Assembly: GCF_000282655.1 (NCBI RefSeq)
Contig: NZ_AKIV01000149.1
Span: forward strand, 1-61,518
Length of the DNA stretch: 61,518 nucleotides
From: Polaromonas sp. CF318
GTDB taxonomy: Bacteria; Pseudomonadota; Gammaproteobacteria; Burkholderiales; Burkholderiaceae_C
Direction: 5' to 3'
Below, piece by piece: positions 42,328-49,980 of the stretch (positions are counted from its first letter, which is position 1; each line of letters opens with the position of its first letter). Both the position numbers and the translations under genes were made by a program. The notes beneath the pieces are model-generated. The model was not told where the DNA came from. It saw nothing but the letters and a program-made list of their open reading frames with translations, and did not search any database.

Positions 42328-42400
42328 GACCTTGCCTGAAATGGACGGGCCGCAGGCCGCTGTCCTTTTTCGGGTTTTCATGCAGGCCGATCCGTTGCGC

Positions 42401-42442
42401 TTGATCTTGATCAAGGCCGGTGGCGGCGCTTGCTGGCATTCT
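42401..42442 (+). promoter_or_regulatory. FNR-type class II promoter of the hemerythrin gene
   Basis: TTGAT-CTTG-ATCAA (42401-42414) matches the FNR/Anr consensus TTGAT-N4-ATCAA perfectly. A -10-like CATTCT (42437-42442) lies 32 bp from its centre, predicting transcription start near 42449. That start would be downstream of the TTG at 42430, affecting which start codon is used. Confidence 0.65.
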
Positions 42443-43071
42443 TGGCTGCAGTACCGACCACCTTACCGCCACCGGAGGCCGCCATCCATAAACATGCCAG
42501 CGTGCAAATCATCCTCGATGAGCACGCATCCCTTTCCGCCATGCTGCGCTCCATGCTGATGATGGTGGCGCGCGGCCCGGGCGACCATGCGCAGAAGTTT
42601 TTTGACGTGCTGCGGGCGATGCTGTTTTACATCGACGAATTCCCCGAGCGTTTGCACCACCCCAAAGAGTCGGACCTGCTGTTCCCGCGCGTGGTGCGCC
42701 TGGCGCCGGCGGTCATGTCCACCGTGGAGCGGCTGGAGCGCGACCACATGAACGGCGAGAAGGCCGTGCGTGAGTTGCAGCACCTGCTGCTGGCCTGGGA
42801 ACTGCTGGGCGAGCCGCGCAAACCCGCTTTCGAACTGCACTGCAAACAGTATGTGGATTTCTACCTGGAGCACATGCGGCTGGAAGAGTCGGTCATCCTG
42901 CCGGCGGCGGAAAAAGTATTGGGCGAGGCCGACTGGAAGGAGCTGGACGCGGCCTTTTTGCAAAACCGCGACCCGCTCGCCGGCCGGCATGTGAGCGACC
43001 CGGTGTACGACCGCCTCTTCTCGCGCATCGTGAGGGAGGCACCCGCTCCCATAGGGCTGGGCGACGCCTGA
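42430..43071 (+). CDS. Hemerythrin-like domain protein
   Basis: A diiron O2- or NO-binding four-helix protein. Metal-ligand motifs are in order: LDEHASL, LHHPKESDLLF, ERDHMNGEKA and LEHMRLEESVILPAAE. The frame is open from a TTG at 42430, but transcription probably begins near 42449. The only strong ribosome site, GGAGG at 42474, precedes the codon ATC at 42484 (reading IHKHASVQIILDEH). The real start may therefore be a non-standard ATC, or a lost ATG, with GTG at 42502 the next standard choice. No signal peptide is convincing. Proteins of this type buffer or sense oxygen under microaerobic conditions. Confidence 0.85.
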   Translation: MLAFLAAVPTTLPPPEAAIHKHASVQIILDEHASLSAMLRSMLMMVARGPGDHAQKFFDVLRAMLFYIDEFPERLHHPKESDLLFPRVVRLAPAVMSTVERLERDHMNGEKAVRELQHLLLAWELLGEPRKPAFELHCKQYVDFYLEHMRLEESVILPAAEKVLGEADWKELDAAFLQNRDPLAGRHVSDPVYDRLFSRIVREAPAPIGLGDA

Positions 43072-43256
43072 GGCCGTCCGGCACACGCAAGCCTATTCCG
43101 GGCGCTCGCGGACGCGACATCTGTACCGGTTAAATGTTCGATTGCCCTACAGCAGCGGTTCAGCGAAGCAGTTCCGAGAGCCGCTTGCCCGACCCTGGGA
43201 TGGCACTTCGGCCACCGCAAGAGCGCGCAAGCCGGAGCAAGACCCGGCCACGATCC
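43072..43256. other. Intergenic region without recognised features
   Basis: The 185-bp gap separates the hemerythrin gene and the convergent SGNH hydrolase gene. I see no T-tailed hairpin, repeat copy or RNA gene. Confidence 0.3.
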
Positions 43257-43916
43257 TCAGGCCAAAAACTTCATCTCCCTCAACCACGCCGCCAAGCGTT
43301 CGGCAAAAACCTTATACCCCTGCGCATTCGCATGGATCTGGTCCGACCGCAGTTCGCTGCGCGACAGCACATAGGACCAGCCACCGCTGTATAGCGGCGT
43401 GCCGGTTTCCTTCGCCACTTCGGCGTACACCTCATGGTCGCTCAGCGAGTTCGTGGCGGCTGCGATGAACACCGGCTTGGGCTGGGCGATCAACACCACC
43501 TGGGCGCCGGCCGCCGCCGTCTGCACCAGGCTTTTGAGCGCGGCGCGTGTGCGGTCCAGCGGCAGGCCGCGTAAAAAATCGTTGCCGCCTATGGATATCA
43601 ACACCAGGCCGGGCGCGTTCTCCTGCAGCAAGCCGGGCAGGCGTGCCAGCGCGCCCTCGGCGGTGTCGCCGTTGACGCCCGCGTTTTTGGTCACGTAGCC
43701 GGTCAGCTGTTCGAGCTGCTGCGGGTAGCCGGTGCCCACCGCGGCGCCGTAGCCAAAGGTCAAGGAATCGCCCAGGCACAGCAGCACGGCTTCCTTGGGC
43801 AGCGTCTTGCCTTGCGGTTTGGCTTTTTTGGAGCAGCCCGTCGCCAGCACGAGGGCCGAGGCCATGCCGGCCAGCAGCAGCCGGCGTTGGAGCAGGGGAG
43901 GAGGAGAGGTGAGCAT
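43257..43916 (-). CDS. SGNH/GDSL-family lipase or lysophospholipase, lipoprotein (TesA-like)
   Basis: A 219-residue predicted lipoprotein (signal ending LATGC). The mature enzyme has block I CLGDSLTFGYG (nucleophile Ser), block II NAGVNGDTAEGALAR, block III ISIGGNDFLRG and block V SDQIHANAQGY with the catalytic Asp-x-x-His. It hydrolyses acyl esters in the envelope. The start at 43916 follows an AGGAAA ribosome site; earlier in-frame codons lack support. It diverges from the ODP-like gene, and an FNR-type box lies between them. Confidence 0.9.
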   Translation of the reverse strand: MLTSPPPLLQRRLLLAGMASALVLATGCSKKAKPQGKTLPKEAVLLCLGDSLTFGYGAAVGTGYPQQLEQLTGYVTKNAGVNGDTAEGALARLPGLLQENAPGLVLISIGGNDFLRGLPLDRTRAALKSLVQTAAAGAQVVLIAQPKPVFIAAATNSLSDHEVYAEVAKETGTPLYSGGWSYVLSRSELRSDQIHANAQGYKVFAERLAAWLREMKFLA

Positions 43917-43961
43917 GGCTTGTTTCCTGGTGCGGCAGTCGTCAGCGGATTTTGCCAGCGC

Positions 43962-44003
43962 TTGACCTGCATCAAGCGTGCACATGCCCAGGCCTTTTAA
44001 AGT
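43962..44003 (+). promoter_or_regulatory. FNR-type box and -10 of the ODP-like gene
   Basis: TTGAC-CTGC-ATCAA (43962-43975) has one consensus arm and one single-substitution arm of the FNR site. A -10-like TAAAGT (43998-44003) lies 32 bp from the box centre. This fits a class II activator site for the ODP-like gene starting at 44045. Confidence 0.55.
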
Positions 44004-44044
44004 CCGGGGTTTTCCCAACGCGGCGTTGCGCCGGCCCATCTCTC

Positions 44045-44857
44045 ATGCCCATTGAACTCTACCGCGACAGCCGCCACGCCTGCCTGATGTTCACCGACCT
44101 CGTCGAAGAGGACAACCAGGCCGTGCAGGCCAACCAGTTCCTCATCGTGGACAACGGCACCGGCGCCGTGATAGACCCGGGCGGCAACCTGGCCTTCAAT
44201 GAACTTTTCCTCGGCATGTCGCGCCACTTCAGCCCGCAAAAGCTGTCCTACATCATCGCCTCGCATGCCGACCCCGACATCATTGCTTCGCTGGACCGCT
44301 GGCTGACCTCCACGCCGGCGCAGCTGGTGATCTCACGCGTGTGGGAGCGCTTTGTGCCGCACTTCACCAAGGTCGGCAAGACCGACCAGCGCGTGATCGG
44401 CGTGGCCGACGGCGGCGGGCGATTGCCGCTGGGCCGCAACGAGCTGTGGCTGCTGCCCGCCCACTTCCTGCACTCCGAAGGTAACTTTCATTTCTACGAC
44501 CCCGTCAGCCGCATTCTTTTCACGGGCGACCTGGGTGTTTCCATGACTTCGGGGCGCGACGCCCAGGTGCCGGTGAGCGACATCAAGGAGCATTTGCGCC
44601 TGATGGAGGGCTTTCACCGCCGCTACATGGTGTCTAACAAGGTGCTGCGCCTGTGGGTGCGCATGGCGCGCCAGCTCGACATCCGCATGCTGGTGCCGCA
44701 GCACGGCGCGCCGCTGGAGGGGCCAGCCATAGGCCAGTTCCTTGACTGGGCCGAATCGCTGATGTGCGGCATAGACCTGTTTGACGACAGGCATTACCAG
44801 TTGCCGACAGCGGCCATCCCGGTGCGGGAAGGGGCCCTGCCCGCGAACCCGGCCTAG
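44045..44857 (+). CDS. Oxygen-binding diiron protein-like (flavodiiron-type MBL fold)
   Basis: A 270-residue metallo-beta-lactamase-fold protein without the flavodoxin domain. The diiron site has the flavodiiron pattern rather than HxHxDH: SHADPDIIASL, PAHFLHSEGNFHFYD, FTGDLGVSM and the late PQHGAPLEG. Proteins of this design (ODP, studied in Treponema) bind O2 and in some bacteria feed chemotaxis or redox signalling. The N-terminal FLIVDNGTGAVIDPGG is the usual first strand. It ends 4 bp inside the convergent thioredoxin gene. The FNR-type box upstream supports an oxygen-related role. Confidence 0.85.
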   Translation: MPIELYRDSRHACLMFTDLVEEDNQAVQANQFLIVDNGTGAVIDPGGNLAFNELFLGMSRHFSPQKLSYIIASHADPDIIASLDRWLTSTPAQLVISRVWERFVPHFTKVGKTDQRVIGVADGGGRLPLGRNELWLLPAHFLHSEGNFHFYDPVSRILFTGDLGVSMTSGRDAQVPVSDIKEHLRLMEGFHRRYMVSNKVLRLWVRMARQLDIRMLVPQHGAPLEGPAIGQFLDWAESLMCGIDLFDDRHYQLPTAAIPVREGALPANPA

Positions 44858-45291
44858 CGCAAATTCCCGCGCACCCAACGCACAATATCCGCCGCCCCCA
44901 TCGCGCCCGCCTGGCGCGCCACCTCGCGGCCGTTCTGGAACAGCGCCAGCGTAGGGATGCTGCGGATGTTGAAGCGTGCGCCCAGGTTGGGCACGGCCTC
45001 GGTGTCGACCTTGGCCACGCGCACCCGCGGCTCCAGCTGCGCGGCGGCCTGCTCATAGGCCGGCGCCATCTGCCGGCAGGGGCCGCACCAGGGTGCCCAG
45101 AAATCGACCAGCACCGGGATCTGGTTGCGGCTGATGTGTTTGTCAAAGGCCACTTCGTCGAGTGCGGTGGAATGGGCCACGAACAGCGCTTTTTTACAGT
45201 TGCCGCAGTTCGGGTCGCTGGCCAGCTGGTCCTCGCGCACGCGGTTGGTGGTGTGGCAGTGGGGGCAGACGATGTGGAGTGGGTCGGACAT
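44854..45291 (-). CDS. trxC: Thioredoxin 2 with N-terminal zinc ribbon
   Basis: A 145-residue thioredoxin of the TrxC class. The N-terminal zinc site is CPHC and CGNC (residues 9-32). The active site WCGPC lies in VLVDFWAPWCGPCRQMAPAY, and the cis-Pro is in IRSIPTLALF. TrxC reduces disulfides in the cytoplasm and is under OxyR control in E. coli. The start at 45291 gives the canonical N-terminus. Confidence 0.93.
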   Translation of the reverse strand: MSDPLHIVCPHCHTTNRVREDQLASDPNCGNCKKALFVAHSTALDEVAFDKHISRNQIPVLVDFWAPWCGPCRQMAPAYEQAAAQLEPRVRVAKVDTEAVPNLGARFNIRSIPTLALFQNGREVARQAGAMGAADIVRWVRGNLR

Positions 45292-45448
45292 GCGACGCAA
45301 CTGGGGGTGCAGGCGCGGCATTTCAAGCGCCGCGCCAGGCTTGCACCAGCCCGAGCCATGGCAAATACGGCTTTCCAGACGAGCGCTTGGCCTACGCATC
45401 CCGGCTTTTCCCGGGAGAACAATCAGGCTTCACCAACGAAGGATTTCC

Positions 45449-45826
45449 ATGAAAACCAGAACCTTGATGGCCGCCCTGGCTGCGGCTTCTCTCGCCTTCG
45501 GCGGGCTTGCGATGGCCAAGGACCATGGCAATGACCACGACAACAAAGGCGGCCATGGGCACGGCAAAAAAGCAAACAAGCACCACCGCCACGGCCCGCC
45601 GCCGCACGCGCAGGCCGATGGGCGCGGTGCGGGGCCCGACCACAATTTCTACCGCGGCGGCCGCCTGCCCGCGCAGTACCGCGATCGCGGCTACTGGGTG
45701 GACGACTGGCGCGGCCACCGCCTGAGCGCTCCGCCGCCCGGCTACCACTGGGTGCAAACCGGCGGCGACTATGTGCTGGTCGCCAATAACACCGGGATCA
45801 TTTTCCAGATCTACCTGGGCCAGTGA
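45449..45826 (+). CDS. RcnB family periplasmic protein
   Basis: A 125-residue exported protein. After the signal peptide (MAALAAASLAFGGLAMA) comes a His/Asp/Gly-rich metal-binding stretch (HGNDHDNKGGHGHGKKANK), then the RcnB core (LPAQYRDRGYWVDDWRGHRL; PPPGYHWVQTGGDYVLVA). E. coli RcnB affects Ni/Co homeostasis; many homologues have no assigned metal. A terminator follows at 45847. Confidence 0.88.
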   Translation: MKTRTLMAALAAASLAFGGLAMAKDHGNDHDNKGGHGHGKKANKHHRHGPPPHAQADGRGAGPDHNFYRGGRLPAQYRDRGYWVDDWRGHRLSAPPPGYHWVQTGGDYVLVANNTGIIFQIYLGQ

Positions 45827-45846
45827 CAGGCCGCTAAACTAAAGCA

Positions 45847-45875
45847 AAGGGGCCGTTGTCCGGCCCCTGTTTCAA
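45847..45875 (+). terminator. Rho-independent terminator after the RcnB-like gene
   Basis: GGGGCCG and CGGCCCC form a stem with a five-base loop, followed by TGTTTC. It begins 20 bp after the stop of the RcnB-like gene. Confidence 0.75.
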
Positions 45876-45896
45876 GTTGCAAGGAGCGTACTGAAT

Positions 45897-46472
45897 TTGA
45901 AACCGCCACAGATGCATCGCCAGGCTTTTCCGCGTGCAGCCCTGCTTGCGGCAGTGCTGGGCCTTGCCTTCCTGCTCACGGCCTGCGTCAGCACCGTCAA
46001 GTCATTCCCGCTGCAGGAGAAGTTCGGCTCCACCGCCACCTATTCGCGGCTGTTCGACGCCAGGCCCGAGCAGACCTGCGAGGCCGCGCGCCGCGCGCTG
46101 CTGAGCCAGGGCTACATCATCAACACCGCCAGGGTCGACCTGGTCGAGGGCCAGAAGAGCTTCCAGCCCGAGGCCGAGGCGCATTTGCAGATGGTGATAC
46201 GAGTGGTCTGCGCCCCCGAAAGCGCCGACGGCAAGATCAGCCTGGGTTTTGTTACAGCGCTGCAGGACAGCTACCAGCTTAAAAAGAGCAACAACTCCGC
46301 CAGCCTGGGCGTGGGCGCCATAGGCTCGGTGTCCCTGCCTTTCTCGTCGAGCAACGACTCCATGGTCAAAGTCGGCAGCGTCACGATTTCATCGGACGCG
46401 TTTTACGACAGCTTTTTTGAGCTGGTCAGCCGCTACCTCGCGACGGTGGACGATTTGCCGCTGAGCCAGTAG
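45897..46472 (+). CDS. DUF2242 family lipoprotein
   Basis: A 191-residue lipoprotein with lipobox LTAC (Cys30). Its mature part is of the DUF2242 type (FGSTATYSRLFDARPEQTCE; SQGYIINTARVDLVEGQKSF; FYDSFFELVSRYL). Function is unknown. The TTG at 45897 is taken because an AAGGAG site lies ten bases upstream; the ATG at 45912 is the alternative and keeps the whole signal peptide. Confidence 0.85.
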   Translation: MKPPQMHRQAFPRAALLAAVLGLAFLLTACVSTVKSFPLQEKFGSTATYSRLFDARPEQTCEAARRALLSQGYIINTARVDLVEGQKSFQPEAEAHLQMVIRVVCAPESADGKISLGFVTALQDSYQLKKSNNSASLGVGAIGSVSLPFSSSNDSMVKVGSVTISSDAFYDSFFELVSRYLATVDDLPLSQ

Positions 46473-46613
46473 GCGGTTTTCCCTCTCCCAGGGGAGAGAA
46501 ATAGGAGGGGCAGCCAGCCTTCTGGGCATCCCTCTCTAACCCGTTAGGTCGCACTCACTAGGCAAAACCGGCAAGATGACCCCATCGTCAAAAGCCTATT
46601 GAAGGAACATTCC

Positions 46614-47126
46614 ATGAGCGCCAAAAACCTCTCCACCGTTGCCACCGACCTGATCGAGTCCTACGGCAATACCGCCCTCAACGTCATCCAGGCTTACCGC
46701 GCCGGTGGCGAGCGCGTGGTCAGCCTGCTGGAGCAGCGCTGGAACCAGGCCCTGAAACAATCGCGCACCGAACTGACGGCTGAAACCGCGAAGAACGCAT
46801 CGGCCGCGCAAGCCGCTTTCAGCGCCTACTACACCAAGGGCCTGCTGCTGACGACCAGCGGCGCCGAGCAGGTCGTGAGCCAGCTCGTGAAAGTGGCCGA
46901 AGCCGGTGTGGAACGCGCCGCCGCCAACGCCAGCCTGTTTGAAGAAAAAACCGGCGTGACCACGCTGAACACCCTGGCCCAGGCCACCGCGCCCGGCGCC
47001 CTGGCCTTGAGCAAGCTGGCCGCGCAGATCGAACAAAAGAGCGCCGAGCTGGCCGGCAAGATCGCCGGCGAGCACAAGCCAGCCGCCAAGCGCAGCTCGG
47101 CTTTCCGCCGCGCCAAGGCAGCCTGA
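46614..47126 (+). CDS. Phasin-like protein
   Basis: A 170-residue Ala-rich, fully helical protein (MSAKNLSTVATDLIESYGNT; YYTKGLLLTTSGAEQVVSQL) with a basic C-terminal tail (KPAAKRSSAFRRAKAA). The composition and heptad-like pattern resemble phasins, which coat polyhydroxyalkanoate granules, and the basic Ala/Lys/Pro tail recalls PhaM/PhaF-like DNA-binding tails. The similarity is by composition, so the call is moderate. It has a good GAAGGA ribosome site and a terminator directly after. Confidence 0.6.
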   Translation: MSAKNLSTVATDLIESYGNTALNVIQAYRAGGERVVSLLEQRWNQALKQSRTELTAETAKNASAAQAAFSAYYTKGLLLTTSGAEQVVSQLVKVAEAGVERAAANASLFEEKTGVTTLNTLAQATAPGALALSKLAAQIEQKSAELAGKIAGEHKPAAKRSSAFRRAKAA

Positions 47127-47150
47127 TAGACAGCGCCCTGCGCTTCCAGC

Positions 47151-47191
47151 AAAAAACCCCGGCCGGCGCCATGCGCCGACCGGGGTTTTTT
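47151..47191. terminator. Bidirectional rho-independent terminator
   Basis: AAAAAACCCCGG followed by CCGGCGC pairs with GCGCCG and ACCGGGGTTTTTT around a three-base loop. The A-run and T-run allow it to serve both the phasin-like gene (plus) and the convergent gene at 47222 (minus). Confidence 0.9.
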
Positions 47192-47221
47192 CTTGTGCCT
47201 TGCAGTTTTGGCGCTTGACTT

Positions 47222-47881
47222 TTAACCGCGCGGATTGATCAGCCGCTCCACTTCATCGCGCAGCGCGGCCAACTGGGCGCGCAGGTCGCGTCGCTCCTGC
47301 GGGGTCACCACGCCGTCCGAGCGGTAGGCGGCCTCGCGGTTTTCAATCGCCTGCTCGCGCGCCTGCAAGCGGCCGGCTTCGCGCAGGCTCAGGCGGTGGC
47401 TGCGCACGCCTTCGTCAATGCGCTGGCGGATATTGAACTCCTGGCTGTCGATGGCGCCCAGCCTGTCGGCCGGGTAGGCGACAGCCACGGTGCGGTTGTT
47501 GGCAATGGCGCGCTCGACTTCGGCACTCAACTGGGCCATGTCGGCGCGCAGCTGCTGGCGCTCCTGCGGCGTCACGCGGCCGTCGGCCTTGTAGGCGGCT
47601 TCACGGTTCTGGATCTCGCTGTCGCGGCGGTACAGCAGGCGCGCTTCCGAGGGCGTGATGCGGCCGGACTGCAGGCCCTCGCGTATGCGCTCGCTGACGG
47701 CCTGCTGTGCCCTGTCTATGCCCGGCGTTTGCGGGGCTGCAGGCGCGTACACCACCTGGGGTGGGTAGGAAGGCGCTTGAGGGCCGTAAGGGCCGTAGGG
47801 TTGCGCCATGGCCGGCGCGGCTGCAAGGCCCGCGGCCAGCGCGGTGGCCAGAAGGGATGTGGTCAAGAGTTTCGATGTCAT
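47222..47881 (-). CDS. Secreted protein with two copies of a helical module
   Basis: A 219-residue protein with a signal peptide (LLATALAAGLAAAPAMA) and a Pro/Tyr-rich linker (QPYGPYGPQAPSYPPQVVYA). Two related modules follow (about residues 60-125 and 145-219). Each runs I(T/S)-x-x-EA-x-x-L, a helix, REAAY(K/R)(A/S)DG-V-TPQER, then a second helix. The (A/S)DG-x-(V/I)TPQER hinge recalls an EF-hand-like turn but lacks the full acidic set. The family is unknown to me. The duplication suggests tandem binding units. Confidence 0.75.
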   Translation of the reverse strand: MTSKLLTTSLLATALAAGLAAAPAMAQPYGPYGPQAPSYPPQVVYAPAAPQTPGIDRAQQAVSERIREGLQSGRITPSEARLLYRRDSEIQNREAAYKADGRVTPQERQQLRADMAQLSAEVERAIANNRTVAVAYPADRLGAIDSQEFNIRQRIDEGVRSHRLSLREAGRLQAREQAIENREAAYRSDGVVTPQERRDLRAQLAALRDEVERLINPRG

Positions 47882-48142
47882 GGGGTCTCCTTTGCTCAAT
47901 CAGTGAACCGGCAAGCCCTGAGGAGGAAACTTGCTTTCCGAAGCACCGGCCTGGAGGCTTTTTGGTGCTTCAGTGCTTTCATCGTGGAGGCCCAAGGTCA
48001 AGGCCGTGTAATGCGGAGGTAGGGCGCGTGTAATGAAGCCGGGGTTTTACCCCGTGTTTACCTCGCTACATGCCGTCGTATCAGGATGTGTTTTTTTCTC
48101 GCTCCCTGGGAGGGGGATGAGTGCAATCTCAGGCCGGCAAGC
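47882..48142. other. Gene-free region between two minus-strand genes
   Basis: This 261-bp gap holds the promoter of the module-repeat protein. A short CCGGGGTTTTACCCCG inverted repeat lies near 48039-48054. I found no RNA gene or long palindrome. Confidence 0.3.
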
Positions 48143-49033
48143 TCAGGCCGGCAAGAACAGCGCAGGATCCACCATGGCACGGTTCAGCATCACACCCCAA
48201 TGCAAATGCGGCCCGGTCACCCGGCCGGTTGCGCCCACGGCGCCCAGGCGTTCACCGGTTTGGAGGGTGTCCCCCGGCTTCACGTCAATCGCGCTCAAAT
48301 GGCACATCATGCACAGCAAACCACCCCCATGGTCCAGCCATACTGTGTTGCCGTTAAAGAAATAATCGCCCGTGTCTATCACCCGGGCCGGCAGCGGTGC
48401 CAGCACCGGCGTGCCGGTGGCGGCCGCGATGTCCATGCCGCTGTGCGGGTTGCGCGGCTGGCCGTTGAAGACGCGCCGCAGCCCGAAAGAGCTGGAACGC
48501 CGCCCCGGCACCGGCACCCGCATGCGCAGCGGGCCCTGCGGCAGGGGCTGGCTGAAGGTGGCCATCACGAGCTCCTGGTGCGCGCGCTCGCGCTCGTAGC
48601 GCGCCAGGTCTTCGGGCGACAAGTCCACCGTGCGCGGCTCGACCTTGAGCTGCTGCTCGGCATAGCGCTTGGGCGCTATGGTGTAAGGAATATCCCGCCG
48701 GCTGCCTTCAGCGGCTTGCACTGTGATGTTCGCCTCGCCGGGCGCGGCCGAGAGCGCGATGCCCACCAGTGCCGTCCATCCGGTCGCATCGCCCAGCACC
48801 AGCAAAGGAGTCTCGCCCGCAAAGGCCAGGGGCCGCTGCGCGGCCGGGCCCAGCGGTAGCCATGCCACGCCGCCGGGCACCTGCGAGGCGCGCGGCCAAA
48901 TGATCCCGTCGGGTGAGGGCGCAGCCTGGGCCTGCAAGGAGGCGGGCAGGGCATACCCCGCCGCGGCGGCCAGCAGCACGGCGCGGCGGCTTAAGTCTGA
49001 AAAAACAAGGGTCTGTGAAGGGCGTGAATGCAT
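48143..49033 (-). CDS. M23 family metallopeptidase (LytM domain)
   Basis: A 296-residue exported endopeptidase. The N-terminus has a twin-Arg (SRRAVLLAAAAGYALPAS). A small beta domain leads to the LytM catalytic domain with HSGMDIAAATGTPVLAP, then the second histidine in MMCHLSAIDV and the GPHLHWGV pair, so all four zinc-site and catalytic residues of the HxxxD/HxH pattern are present. It cleaves peptidoglycan cross-links. It ends downstream of a small gene on the same strand. Confidence 0.92.
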   Translation of the reverse strand: MHSRPSQTLVFSDLSRRAVLLAAAAGYALPASLQAQAAPSPDGIIWPRASQVPGGVAWLPLGPAAQRPLAFAGETPLLVLGDATGWTALVGIALSAAPGEANITVQAAEGSRRDIPYTIAPKRYAEQQLKVEPRTVDLSPEDLARYERERAHQELVMATFSQPLPQGPLRMRVPVPGRRSSSFGLRRVFNGQPRNPHSGMDIAAATGTPVLAPLPARVIDTGDYFFNGNTVWLDHGGGLLCMMCHLSAIDVKPGDTLQTGERLGAVGATGRVTGPHLHWGVMLNRAMVDPALFLPA

Positions 49034-49040
49034 GGCGCCA

Positions 49041-49259
49041 TTATTGCGGCGTCATGGTGATCTTTCCCTCGCGCACATAGTCGTCAAACTGGATGCGCGG
49101 GATCGCCGTCACCGCGGCAACGCCGTCGCCGGCATCCCAACTCAGCGTCGCGCTGTCCGGCTGCAGCGCAACTTCAATGCGCACGCGCGGGATCTCAATC
49201 GGGGTACCGTCACCCGGTGTGTAGGTCACGTCACCGGTAATCATGGCGAACTGGGGCAT
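49041..49259 (-). CDS. Small hypothetical protein (72 aa) upstream of the M23 peptidase
   Basis: A 72-residue acidic, beta-rich protein (MPQFAMITGDVTYTPGDGTP; DSATLSWDAGDGVAAVTAIP) with no signal peptide, transcribed 7 bp before the M23 gene. I recognise no family. An immunoglobulin- or beta-sandwich-like fold is only a guess from strand pattern. Confidence 0.6.
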   Translation of the reverse strand: MPQFAMITGDVTYTPGDGTPIEIPRVRIEVALQPDSATLSWDAGDGVAAVTAIPRIQFDDYVREGKITMTPQ

Positions 49260-49436
49260 GGCTTATCTCCTGGATGAGTGGGTAAATCGGACATTGGCGG
49301 GCGATAGTGCGAACCTGCGAACGCCAAGCCCGTGCCCTTCCATTTAAGCAGCGGTCACGGCCGGCCCGTGTAGGCGAACAGCCACTTCGCGTCACGGCGC
49401 GGCGGCTGCAATTGCTTGCAATTTGGGATCAAAATC

Positions 49437-49456
49437 ATGCAACCAATATGTTGCAT
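49437..49456. promoter_or_regulatory. Palindromic operator of the SRPBCC-ArsR pair
   Basis: ATGCAAC-N6-GTTGCAT is a perfect 7-6-7 inverted repeat, 48 bp upstream of the SRPBCC gene. ArsR-family repressors bind such sites, and an ArsR-type gene is second in the operon, so autoregulation is likely. A further TTGCAA-rich stretch (49408-49422) lies just upstream. Confidence 0.65.
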
Positions 49457-49503
49457 AAAAAGTTTTCCGGATGCAGAATAAACGCAACCAGGAGATTGCA
49501 TAT

Positions 49504-49980
49504 ATGGCTTCACCCTCATCCACCGACCGCATCGAACGCAGCGTCCACATCAACACCGCACCCTCCAAAGTCTGGAAGGCGCTTACCCAGGCCGAAGAAT
49601 TCGGCAACTGGTTCGGCGTGGCGCTCAAGGGCAAAACCTTCAGCGCCGGCCAGCAGGTGCAGGGCCACATCACCATTGCGGGCTACGAGCATGTGCTGTT
49701 TGACGTGCTCATTGAACGCGTGGAACCCGAAACACTGTTTTCCTACCGCTGGCACCCTTATGCGGTCGACCCGGCCGTCGACTACTCCAAAGAGCCCACC
49801 ACCCTCGTGGAATTCACCCTCAAGGCGGCCAGCGGCGGCACCTTGCTGACCGTGGTCGAATCGGGCTTTGACAGGATTCCCGTGGCGCGCCGTGTCGAAG
49901 CCTTGCGCATGAACACTGGCGGCTGGGAAGGGCAGATGGTTAACATCCAGAAATATGTCGCCTCGCAAGCCTCGCCTTAA
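49504..49980 (+). CDS. SRPBCC (AHSA1-type) domain protein
   Basis: A 158-residue START/Bet v1-like protein of the AHSA1 group. It begins ERSVHINTAPSKVWKALTQA and contains EEFGNWFGVALKGKTF and SGGTLLTVVESGFDRIP, ending in GWEGQMVNIQKYV. In such operons the SRPBCC protein is thought to bind small hydrophobic molecules, but no ligand is established. The ATG has an AGGAG site eight bases upstream. Its last 26 bases overlap the ArsR gene. Confidence 0.9.
   Translation: MASPSSTDRIERSVHINTAPSKVWKALTQAEEFGNWFGVALKGKTFSAGQQVQGHITIAGYEHVLFDVLIERVEPETLFSYRWHPYAVDPAVDYSKEPTTLVEFTLKAASGGTLLTVVESGFDRIPVARRVEALRMNTGGWEGQMVNIQKYVASQASP

Noticed and set aside
43134..43394. 86-codon plus ORF between hemerythrin and SGNH genes
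   Set aside because: Rich in Arg, Ser and Pro without a ribosome site, and overlaps the antisense of the SGNH gene.
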